Shown piece by piece: positions 1 to 5,286 of a stretch of DNA of 5,304 nucleotides. The first letter of the stretch is position 1. The number at the start of each line of letters is the position of its first letter. A program made the translations under genes and the position numbers. The notes under the pieces were generated by a model, which was given only the letters and a program-made list of their open reading frames with translations, was not told where the DNA came from and did no database searches. The stretch covers positions 1 to 5,304 of the forward strand of contig USQD01000159.1 of NCBI GenBank assembly GCA_900556795.1, written 5' to 3'. This DNA comes from an uncultured Prevotella sp. GTDB lineage: Bacteria > Bacteroidota > Bacteroidia > Bacteroidales > Bacteroidaceae.

Positions 1-6
1 GTCCGT

Positions 7-408
7 TTATTCATCAAGAAAGACATCCTCCTGATAAACATTGAGCAAATAAGCCTGATCGGCAGAAGACAGCTGAGCGAAAGCCTGATCTACTGCTTGC
101 ATCTCATTATCAGCCTGAGATGGCAGAGAAGAATGAGGCGCAGCGAAATCGATGTTGAGTACCAGGAGTACTGCCACCGATGCTGCCACTGCTATTGCAG
201 CCGTCCAAATCACCTTCCTCAGAGATCGTTTCTTCGGCTGTATCCTGACAGGCTGCGTTTTGTCATTCTTCACCTGCTCCAGGATATTGGCTTCCATCTC
301 CTTGAAGAATCCTTCTGGCGTTGAGTAAGGCATCCGCTTACCCACCTGATCGAAGTTGAACTTCCCGGTTTTATTGAAATCAAAATTTGTATCCATATTC
401 TTTTCCAT
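7..408 (-). CDS. Small single-pass membrane protein, probable anti-sigma factor partner of the adjacent ECF sigma factor
   Basis: The 133-residue protein has a hydrophilic N-terminal half (about 1-62), a basic patch (KKR at 59-61) and one hydrophobic membrane segment at about residues 66-86. An acidic tail of about 45 residues follows. The basic side lies before the membrane helix, so the N-terminus is predicted to be cytoplasmic. The N-terminal half carries PYSTPEGFF at 27-35. As I recall it, a PY-x-x-PEGFF-type motif is common in small membrane proteins encoded just after ECF sigma genes in Bacteroidota. The gene lies 36 bases downstream of the sigma gene on the same strand, so co-transcription is likely. 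A role in holding the sigma factor at the membrane is inferred. There is no Cys/His zinc motif of the ZAS type and no FecR domain. A second ATG at codon 5 (base 396) is preceded by a GGAAAAG purine run and is an alternative start. Confidence 0.72.
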   Translation of the reverse strand: MEKNMDTNFDFNKTGKFNFDQVGKRMPYSTPEGFFKEMEANILEQVKNDKTQPVRIQPKKRSLRKVIWTAAIAVAASVAVLLVLNIDFAAPHSSLPSQADNEMQAVDQAFAQLSSADQAYLLNVYQEDVFLDE

Positions 409-444
409 TTTGAATAACCATTTAAAAACTCACAGAACTCTCAC

Positions 445-984
445 TTAATCGTTCGAATTCATGTACTTGATAATTTTCTCCTTAGCAACATAATAGCTTG
501 CCTTGATACTGGTTGGCGTGGAATCCGCAACCTTCGCTATTTCGTCGAACCCGAGTTCATCGTAATATCTCATATTGAATGCCAGCTGCTGCTTAGGCGG
601 AAGCGAGAGAATCGCTTTCTGCAGTTTTACTGCCACCTTATCATCGAAGTCGATATAATTATCTGCTGGGATGAGACTGACGCCCGTTGAATCTGATTCC
701 AGAGAAACTTCTTTCTGTTTCCGTTTGCTGATGAGCCGCAAAGCCTCGTTGGTAGCGATGCGGTAAATCCAACTTCTCAGTGAGCAGTCGCCCCGATATT
801 GATTGAACGAGCGATAGATTCTCACAAAAGTTTCCTGCGAGGCATCCTGTGCATCATCGTGTGACACCACCAGTCGGCGGATGTGCCAGTAAACGGGTTC
901 CTGATATTTTGCCATCAGCATTCTGAATCCGTTCTCAGGCGATTGCTTCAGCGTTTCCACTATGCCATTGTCATTAATACTCAT
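445..984 (-). CDS. ECF-type RNA polymerase sigma-70 family sigma factor
   Basis: The 179-residue protein has the length and two-domain layout of an ECF (group 4) sigma factor, which directs RNA polymerase to a specific set of promoters. Sigma region 2 spans about residues 20-90. It includes the core-binding motif DDAQDASQETFVRIY (43-57) and the -10 recognition stretch SLRSWIYRIATNEALRLISK (68-87). A variable linker covers about 91-117. Sigma region 4 spans about 121-175: LPPKQQLAFNMRYYDELGFDEIA (128-150) leads into a helix-turn-helix whose recognition helix is about 157-172 (PTSIKASYYVAKEKII). The start at 984 gives a natural N-terminus. The upstream bases show no strong Shine-Dalgarno, as is normal for Bacteroidota. 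The membrane protein encoded downstream is the likely anti-sigma. The gene points away from the sigma/macrodomain fusion gene at 1191 and shares its intergenic region. Target promoters cannot be read from this window. Confidence 0.93.
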   Translation of the reverse strand: MSINDNGIVETLKQSPENGFRMLMAKYQEPVYWHIRRLVVSHDDAQDASQETFVRIYRSFNQYRGDCSLRSWIYRIATNEALRLISKRKQKEVSLESDSTGVSLIPADNYIDFDDKVAVKLQKAILSLPPKQQLAFNMRYYDELGFDEIAKVADSTPTSIKASYYVAKEKIIKYMNSND

Positions 985-1081
985 ATTCGTTTATTTCATG
1001 AACGTTACGATTATATGACCTTCAGAAAAGGGAAAAGTAAAAAGCGGGATGCATTTTTTTTCGATACCAGCTTAATTTTTA

Positions 1082-1125
1082 CTCCTCTTTTCTCTTTTAA
1101 TATCATAGAGAAGAGAAAAAGGGAG
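1082..1125. repeat. 15-bp imperfect inverted repeat in the divergent intergenic region
   Basis: Left arm 1082-1096 and right arm 1111-1125 pair over 15 positions: 13 Watson-Crick pairs, one G-T pair (1086/1121) and one mismatch (1087/1120). The spacer is 14 bases. The arms are a pyrimidine tract and a purine tract. The repeat sits between two divergent sigma-type genes, just upstream of the rightward promoter. Neither side has a T-run in terminator position and no gene ends here, so an operator or a structured regulatory element fits better than a terminator. The function is inferred. Confidence 0.5.
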
Positions 1126-1128
1126 CTA

Positions 1129-1163
1129 TTTCTCCACTTTCTCAAAGAAAAAGTATATATTTG
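1129..1163 (+). promoter_or_regulatory. Candidate Bacteroidota housekeeping promoter for the sigma/macrodomain operon
   Basis: TATATTTG at 1156-1163 matches the Bacteroidota -7 consensus TAnnTTTG exactly. TTTC at 1129-1132 resembles the -33 element TTTG with one mismatch, at a spacing of 23 bases. Transcription would begin around 1168-1172, giving a leader of only about 20 bases before the ATG at 1191. This also argues against the upstream in-frame TTG at 1161 as a start codon, because it lies inside the -7 element. The rest of the 985-1190 gap holds the two inverted repeats listed separately. I saw no convincing consensus promoter reading leftwards for the ECF sigma gene. Confidence 0.6.
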
Positions 1164-1177
1164 CAAACGGATTTAGA

Positions 1178-1192
1178 ATATCGAATCGATAT
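1178..1192 (+). promoter_or_regulatory. Perfect 6-bp inverted repeat overlapping the start codon of the fusion gene
   Basis: ATATCG (1178-1183) and CGATAT (1187-1192) are perfect inverted copies separated by AAT. The right arm includes the first two bases of the ATG at 1191. If transcription starts near 1170, the element lies in the short leader. There it could act as a DNA operator just downstream of the promoter or as an RNA hairpin that hides the start codon. Repeats this short arise by chance, so only the position makes it notable. Confidence 0.35.
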
Positions 1193-2375
1193 GAAGAAAG
1201 AAAAGAATTTTTCAGAAACTGATTTTCAGAAGAAGGCACTAGAAAGCTTATCGGACGATGAGATTCTGCAGGGCTTCAAGGATGCCAATGCCAGAATCGT
1301 GAGGGAGTATTACTACGGATACTGCCGGGTGGCTTATTGCATCTACGATAAGCGATACGACCTGCAGCACAAGCCGGGCATGGACTTTTATTCGCTGGCC
1401 CACGAATATTATCTCTATCTCTGCGAACACGACTTCAAGCCGCTGGAAGACCGGAAGCCGAGCATGTCGCTCAAAACCTGGATGGTAAATGGTTTCCGCT
1501 TCCTGCTGCTGGATAAACTGAAGGAAGTGGTAAAAGAGCATCGCTTCGAGAGTTTCGAAGCAAGGCAGGAAAGCCGCAAGATGCAGTTTGACGTGACCGA
1601 CAACCAGTTTGAGCACGATCTTTATCAGACGATAGAAGACATCGGCAATTTCTATTATGGCAGAGACAGCAAGAACAGCATCATTCTGAAGATGCTCTAT
1701 ATAGAGGGATTCCGGGGCAAGGACGTAGCCGCTCAGTTGGGCATATCCCATTCTGCCGTTACCCAGCGTTGCCAGAAGATGATGCACGATGTGGTGATTC
1801 CTTATTTCAAGAGATACTTTGATGCATCGGAATACGGAAGCTACCTGTCGTTCGGCGACGAAGACGCATCAGTTTCAAGTGCTCCGAAGATGTCGATGCC
1901 GAGCATGAAGGCTTCGAGAATGTGCTACGAAGAAGCGGCAGATAATGGCAATAACATATTTAATAATAAGTATAATATGGAAGATATGAAGAAGGGAAGA
2001 ATCACTCCTCGCTGGATTGAATCATTGAAGGAGAACGAGATTTTTGTGTTTGGCAGCAATCTGGCTGGCATGCATGGTGGTGGTGCAGCCCGCATTGCCC
2101 GCCTGCATTTCGGTGCCGTCATGGGACAGGGCGTTGGCTTGCAAGGCCAGAGTTATGCCATCCCTACGATGCAGGGCGGCGTGGAAACCATCCGTCCATA
2201 CGTGGAGGAATTCCTTGATTTTGCCAATCATCATCCCGAGCTACATTTCCTGGTAACCCCAATAGGTTGCGGCATCGCCGGTTTCGAAGCCGAAGACATC
2301 GCCCCATTGTTCGAGAAGACAAAGGAGATGAAGAATATCAGCCTTCCGGAAAGTTTCTGGGAGGTGATAGAGTAA
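1191..2375 (+). CDS. Fusion of a sigma-70-like transcription module to a macrodomain-like ADP-ribose-binding module
   Basis: The 394-residue protein has two parts. Residues 20-112 resemble sigma region 2: EILQGFKDANARIVREYY (24-41) looks like region 2.1, and SLKTWMVNGFRFLLLDKLKE (93-112) like regions 2.3-2.4. Residues 160-210 resemble sigma region 4, with a helix-turn-helix at about 174-198 (GKDVAAQLGISHSAVTQRCQ at 176-195). A flexible Ser/Met/Asn-rich linker covers about 211-265. Residues 266-394 form a macrodomain-like unit: IFVFGSNLAGMHGGGAARIA (284-303), QGVGLQGQSYAIPT (313-326) and a C-terminal loop IGCGIAGF (358-365). The Asn-x-Ala plus Gly-triplet start and the G-x-G-I-x-G-F loop are what macrodomains use to hold ADP-ribose. 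I recall this C-terminal unit as a stand-alone protein of about 130 residues in Bacteroidota and phages; this was not checked. The start at 1191 was chosen because the upstream TTG lies inside the promoter. The gene leads an operon with an ADP-ribosylglycohydrolase. Sensing of ADP-ribose or a relative is inferred. Confidence 0.82.
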   Translation: MKKEKNFSETDFQKKALESLSDDEILQGFKDANARIVREYYYGYCRVAYCIYDKRYDLQHKPGMDFYSLAHEYYLYLCEHDFKPLEDRKPSMSLKTWMVNGFRFLLLDKLKEVVKEHRFESFEARQESRKMQFDVTDNQFEHDLYQTIEDIGNFYYGRDSKNSIILKMLYIEGFRGKDVAAQLGISHSAVTQRCQKMMHDVVIPYFKRYFDASEYGSYLSFGDEDASVSSAPKMSMPSMKASRMCYEEAADNGNNIFNNKYNMEDMKKGRITPRWIESLKENEIFVFGSNLAGMHGGGAARIARLHFGAVMGQGVGLQGQSYAIPTMQGGVETIRPYVEEFLDFANHHPELHFLVTPIGCGIAGFEAEDIAPLFEKTKEMKNISLPESFWEVIE

Positions 2376-2380
2376 GTAAG

Positions 2381-2396
2381 CCCGTAACTATACGGG
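2381..2396 (+). other. Small perfect hairpin between the fusion gene and the next gene
   Basis: CCCGTA (2381-2386) and TACGGG (2391-2396) form a perfect 6-bp stem with the loop ACTA; a G-T pair (2380/2397) could extend it. It starts 5 bases after the stop codon and lies in the 49-base intercistronic gap. It is followed by TAAAATATCC, not a T-run, so it is unlikely to be a strong intrinsic terminator. An mRNA processing or stability element, or a weak attenuator within the operon, is possible. No promoter matching TAnnTTTG is visible in this gap. Confidence 0.4.
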
Positions 2397-2424
2397 TAAA
2401 ATATCCACAATAAACAAAACAACT

Positions 2425-3591
2425 ATGGGAGTCGATATTTCACATATTATAAGAACTGATTTTCGCAATACAGAAGATCGCAACGCTGCTTGGAAATTCA
2501 TCTTACAGACAGTTAAGATGTTTAAAAAAGCACTAGATATAAAAGCAGATGAAGAAGAGTGGAGATTGAATAAAGAAGAAATGAGTTTTATCCTCCCTGA
2601 ATGGGATTGGGAATTTTCTCTACGAAAAGGATTCTGGGTAATAGAATCCTTTGACCATTATTGTCAAATTGTTATGCATAGAGGTCGATATTTCTGGCTA
2701 CGAGACGATGTATATGAAATTAGCAAATTGCTAGGACAAGAAGAGGCTTGGTACGCTATGGAACACCTCACTTGGAATGGTGGTCCCACAGAAGACCTCG
2801 ACTGTACTTTTGAAGATTGGCTAGATTTTGCCATCAAAAAGAACAACGGCATTGTCCCTGAGTTTGATAGCAAACTTATCATCGCTCAAGACGATTCCAA
2901 CGAATACGAGATTCTTTATCATGATGATTTCAAAGATATCAAATTATATAAGGCAGAATTGGAAAACAACAAGCAATCCCATAATATCCCAAACGAATAT
3001 AAACCATCAGTAAATGAAGTTGAGAAATATCTCTACAGATGGGATCGTTTAGCTAACTATGTCGAACAAGAAAGAGCTTTAGATAAACTTTTTTTAGTTT
3101 TATGCAATAAGAATATTGATCAGTATGAAATTTTACTCAAGTGCTCAACATTGAATGATTTCTACAGTACCAACATTTACGACATTTATTCAGTAGCACT
3201 GCACATCCTTTTCATCAAGGATTTAGACTACAGATTAGCTAAAGGCGATTTGTCCTTGGTTGAAGAAATCGCACATGTCAAAGTCGGAAGGGATCAAGTT
3301 GAACGAACATTCTATTCGTTTGCTACAAAATACTGCAGTCATCATCAACCATCAAAATATGCCATATATGATAATTATGTAGAAAAGGTTTTGATTTTTT
3401 TCAAAAATAGAGATCATTTCTGTGATTTTAAAAACAAAGATTTAAAGGATTATCCTAAGTTCATATCTGTTATCAAGCAATTTATGGCATATTATAAATT
3501 ATCAAAGTTCACTCTGAAAGAAATTGATAAATACTTATGGCAGTTAGGCAAAGAATATTATAACAAAACGCAAAAGAAGAAGAAGAAGTAA
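2425..3591 (+). CDS. Uncharacterised two-domain protein in the ADP-ribose operon
   Basis: I do not recognise a named family for this 388-residue protein, and no catalytic motif can be assigned. There is no signal peptide or membrane segment, so it should be cytoplasmic. It appears to have two parts. Residues 1-180 start MGVDISHIIRTDF and are rich in Trp, Asp and Glu, with conserved-looking stretches such as GFWVIESFDHYCQIVMH (69-85) and EAWYAMEHLTWNGG (107-120). After a polar linker (about 180-192), residues 193-380 are mostly helical, with TLNDFYSTNIYDIY (242-255), FYSFATKYCSHHQPSKYAIYDNYV (296-319, split here as FYSFATKYCSHH and QPSKYAIYDNYV) and IDKYLWQLGKEYY (367-379). The second part vaguely recalls helical HhH-glycosylase-like proteins with an 'hPIaD' style motif, but this is too weak to call. 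The tail is five lysines. The gene is far more AT-rich than its neighbours (15 G/C in 60 at 3061-3120, against 33 in 60 at 2161-2220), which suggests a separate origin. It is probably co-transcribed with both flanking genes. Confidence 0.8.
   Translation: MGVDISHIIRTDFRNTEDRNAAWKFILQTVKMFKKALDIKADEEEWRLNKEEMSFILPEWDWEFSLRKGFWVIESFDHYCQIVMHRGRYFWLRDDVYEISKLLGQEEAWYAMEHLTWNGGPTEDLDCTFEDWLDFAIKKNNGIVPEFDSKLIIAQDDSNEYEILYHDDFKDIKLYKAELENNKQSHNIPNEYKPSVNEVEKYLYRWDRLANYVEQERALDKLFLVLCNKNIDQYEILLKCSTLNDFYSTNIYDIYSVALHILFIKDLDYRLAKGDLSLVEEIAHVKVGRDQVERTFYSFATKYCSHHQPSKYAIYDNYVEKVLIFFKNRDHFCDFKNKDLKDYPKFISVIKQFMAYYKLSKFTLKEIDKYLWQLGKEYYNKTQKKKKK
3574..3588 (+). repeat. Five tandem AAG codons just before the hydrolase start
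   Basis: Five AAG triplets encode the C-terminal lysines of the uncharacterised protein and end 5 bases before the ATG at 3594. The purine-rich tract is also the only ribosome-binding-like sequence available to the hydrolase gene, so translation of the two genes is likely coupled. Copy-number change would stay in frame. Confidence 0.45.
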
Positions 3592-3593
3592 CT

Positions 3594-4439
3594 ATGTTAG
3601 GAGCAATGATAGGAGATATTGTTGGCTCAAAATATGAGTTCAACAATACGTTTGATTATGATTTCGAGATGTTCGGCGAAGGATGCGACTTCACCGATGA
3701 TACCATCTGTACGGTAGCGATAGCTGATGCGATATTGAACGGGCGAAGCTATCAGGAAAGCCTGCTGGATTGGTGCCGCCGCTATCCTTCTCCAAAAGGA
3801 GCGTATGGCGGAAGATTCGCGGGGTGGATTCGTTCTCTTGATCCGCAGCCATATAATAGTTTTGGCAATGGTTCGGCGATGCGAGTATCGCCGGTGGCTT
3901 GGCTATTCGATGACCTGTCGCAGGTTTGGGAAGAAGCAGAGAAATCGGCTCTTCCTACCCATAACCATCCCGAAGGAATCAAGGGAGCCAAAGCCGTGGC
4001 TCATGCCATCTGGCATTTCCGCAAGAGCAGATTCTCAGAAGAATCTAAGGAGTGTAAAGATAAGAATTCTAAAGAATCTGATGATAAGGCAATGAAAGCC
4101 TTCAAGGATATCGCCCGCAGCTATTATGAGGATTTCGATACGCGAGATTATCCGAAAGGCAAGTTCGACGAAACCTGCATGGATACCGTGCCATTATCTT
4201 TCCATCTCCTCTCGCAAGCCTCATCCTTCGAAGATGCCATCCGCCTCGCCATATCTCATGGCGGCGATAGCGATACCATCGGAGCCATCGTCGGCTCCAT
4301 CGCCGAAGCCCGCTTCGGTATTCCGCAAGAAATGAAGTTCAAGGCTATGAACTATCTCTCTAAGGACATGACAAGAATATATCAACAATTTAAAGCCAAC
4401 AATGAAATAAAGAAAATAGATAAAAAATACAAGAAATAG
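3594..4439 (+). CDS. ADP-ribosylglycohydrolase (DraG/ARH family)
   Basis: This 281-residue enzyme is predicted to hydrolyse the glycosidic bond between ADP-ribose and its target, releasing ADP-ribose in a metal-dependent reaction. The family motifs occur in the expected order: GAMIGDIVGSKYEF (3-16); the first metal site FTDDT (33-37, Asp35/Asp36); NSFGNGSAMRVSPVA (88-102), the substrate-loop region; THNHPEGIKGAKAVA (122-136); and the second metal site GGDSDTIGAIVGSIAEARFG (223-242, Asp225/Asp227). The core is therefore complete and probably active. A charged, low-complexity Ser/Glu/Lys segment (about 146-168) sits in a loop after the HNHPEG helix, and the last 20 residues are lysine-rich. The ATG lies 2 bases after the preceding stop, indicating translational coupling. 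The substrate (protein side chain, nucleic acid or free metabolite) cannot be read from the sequence. The partner macrodomain encoded at 1191 supports an ADP-ribose theme. No signal peptide is present. Confidence 0.93.
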   Translation: MLGAMIGDIVGSKYEFNNTFDYDFEMFGEGCDFTDDTICTVAIADAILNGRSYQESLLDWCRRYPSPKGAYGGRFAGWIRSLDPQPYNSFGNGSAMRVSPVAWLFDDLSQVWEEAEKSALPTHNHPEGIKGAKAVAHAIWHFRKSRFSEESKECKDKNSKESDDKAMKAFKDIARSYYEDFDTRDYPKGKFDETCMDTVPLSFHLLSQASSFEDAIRLAISHGGDSDTIGAIVGSIAEARFGIPQEMKFKAMNYLSKDMTRIYQQFKANNEIKKIDKKYKK

Positions 4440-4457
4440 TTGTTCGCAAGCGAAACT
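4438..4457 (+). other. Short inverted repeat at the 3' end of the hydrolase gene
   Basis: TTCGC (4443-4447) and GCGAA (4450-4454) are perfect inverted arms two bases apart. An outer AGT/ACT pairing (4438-4440 with 4455-4457) extends them across a 2-base bulge. The stem begins within the TAG stop codon. No T-run follows, so it would be at most a weak terminator or a 3' structure, and it may be chance. Confidence 0.2.
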
Positions 4458-4513
4458 TTCTTACCGACTTTCATCGCCAAAACACATTAAATGCTCTTAA
4501 GGAGGTTAAGGAA

Positions 4514-4594
4514 ATGCTAAACCATTCATATACCAGAGAACAAAAATTGGAGCAGATTGAAAAGATTCATGCTCAGAGCCAACGCAATAAATAA
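4514..4594 (+). CDS. Candidate small ORF (26 codons) behind a perfect Shine-Dalgarno, or tail of a decayed gene
   Basis: ATG at 4514 is preceded by AAGGAGG at 4499-4505 with an 8-base spacer, a textbook ribosome-binding site and unusual in a genome of this type. The predicted peptide is soluble and helix-prone (MLNHSYTREQKLEQIEKIHA, then QSQRNK). The same frame is open back to the TAG stop of the hydrolase, and the 51 codons from 4440 read like coding sequence, for example AKTLNALKEVKEML. Three readings remain open: a real small protein, the remnant C-terminus of a lost gene, or a readthrough extension of the hydrolase. No homologue is recognised. The element sits before the operon's likely terminator, so it is probably transcribed with the hydrolase gene. 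Confidence 0.3.
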   Translation: MLNHSYTREQKLEQIEKIHAQSQRNK

Positions 4595-4618
4595 AGCCCT
4601 CAACATTATAAATAAAGA

Positions 4619-4653
4619 CATAGGTATAAGTGCTCAATGTACTTGTACCTATG
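4619..4653. terminator. Probable bidirectional intrinsic terminator between convergent genes
   Basis: CATAGGTATAAGT (4619-4631) pairs with ACTTGTACCTATG (4641-4653) over 13 positions, 12 Watson-Crick and one G-U, around a 9-base loop. On the plus strand the stem is followed by CTTTCATTTTCT. On the minus strand it is followed by TCTTTATT, so both sides are T-rich. It lies between the end of the rightward operon and the end of the leftward GIY-YIG gene, where a shared terminator is expected. Confidence 0.75.
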
Positions 4654-4689
4654 CTTTCATTTTCTAAAATCTCTTATTAAGAAATTCAG

Positions 4690-5286
4690 CTAATCACTCA
4701 TATTAGCAAATGGCCGTTTTCCCTCATGGCTCAATTTAAACGCTTGAATCATTCGCCACTCAACCATCCTTGAATTTTCCAAAGTCTCTGACCAGCAAAT
4801 CACAAAATCATCAACATCTGTCATTTGCCAAATCGCCCTTCCTCCTCCATGCGAAGCTCGCTTTCCTTGACCAAACCTCATGTATGAACGCAAACGACTT
4901 CTCATATTCGTTGATTTTCCTATATACAAAATACAGGTTCCGTTAACATATTGTTCTTGTAAATAAGATAGTGAATAACAAGGAGAATCATTTGGAACTT
5001 TCACATAACCTCCTAAACTAGAAATACTAAATATCGGTTGTTGGTTATTCCTCCTCAACACTAGGTACACACCATTAGAAGAAGGGACTTCTGAACAACT
5101 CTCTTTTAATTCACGAATGGTTTTAAACCCTTTGAATTGCAACGTACAATCCAATTCTTTTGATATTTCAGCAACCATATCTACATTTTTATTATAGTGA
5201 TAACTTTTGCTTGCACTATTTGCTTTTACTGTGTTATTGTTCAAAAAGACATCATCTATAAAAGCACCAAAAGCACCCAAGAGCAT
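4690..5286 (-). CDS. GIY-YIG nuclease family protein, start uncertain and possibly truncated by the window edge
   Basis: The protein is 198 residues from the first ATG in the window. It carries the GIY-YIG nuclease pattern: GVY at 72-74 (the GIY position), LYIGKS at 120-125 (YIG), an Arg-rich helix (129-133, RSRLR), FGQGKRASHGGG at 138-149, a candidate catalytic Glu in MVEWRMIQAFK (Glu176), and Asn195 in RPFAN. All the expected active-site positions appear present, so metal-dependent DNA cleavage is plausible. The biological role (repair, restriction or mobile-element function) is unknown. The start is doubtful. The frame is open from 5286 to the window edge at 5304 without a stop, so the gene may begin further right. 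Conversely, Met37 (base 5178) would give a 162-residue protein containing the whole domain. Residues 1-10 are hydrophobic, which is odd for this family. The gene is AT-rich (15 G/C in 60 at 4921-4980) and convergent with the operon. Confidence 0.82.
   Translation of the reverse strand: MLLGAFGAFIDDVFLNNNTVKANSASKSYHYNKNVDMVAEISKELDCTLQFKGFKTIRELKESCSEVPSSNGVYLVLRRNNQQPIFSISSLGGYVKVPNDSPCYSLSYLQEQYVNGTCILYIGKSTNMRSRLRSYMRFGQGKRASHGGGRAIWQMTDVDDFVICWSETLENSRMVEWRMIQAFKLSHEGKRPFANMSD

Noticed and set aside
995..1006. Overlapping palindromes TTCATGAA and AACGTT upstream of the ECF sigma gene
   Set aside because: These short palindromes are expected by chance, and no promoter could be placed confidently next to them.
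1008..1015. Minus-strand TATAATCG as a -10 element for the ECF sigma gene
   Set aside because: It does not match TAnnTTTG, and there is no good -33 partner at the right distance.
1082..1125. Reading the 15-bp inverted repeat as a terminator
   Set aside because: No gene ends here, and neither flank has a T-run directly after the stem.
883..1176. Plus-strand open frame of 97 codons
   Set aside because: It is antisense to the start of the ECF sigma gene, and its tail is low-complexity sequence from the intergenic region.
1161..1190. In-frame TTG start for the fusion gene, adding 10 residues
   Set aside because: The TTG lies inside the TATATTTG promoter element, so it would not be transcribed from that promoter. 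The ATG at 1191 fits better.
1248..1787. Long open frame of 179 codons on the minus strand
   Set aside because: It lies wholly antisense to the sigma-like half of the fusion gene, shows no recognisable domain and is explained by codon bias of the real gene.
2044..2256. Overlapping open frames on both strands in the macrodomain half
   Set aside because: They are shadows of the macrodomain-encoding frame. Their translations show no family pattern.
3089..3401. Seven-base T runs inside the uncharacterised gene (3089-3095 and 3395-3401)
   Set aside because: The frame stays intact through both. They are ordinary homopolymers in AT-rich coding sequence, with no sign of programmed slippage.
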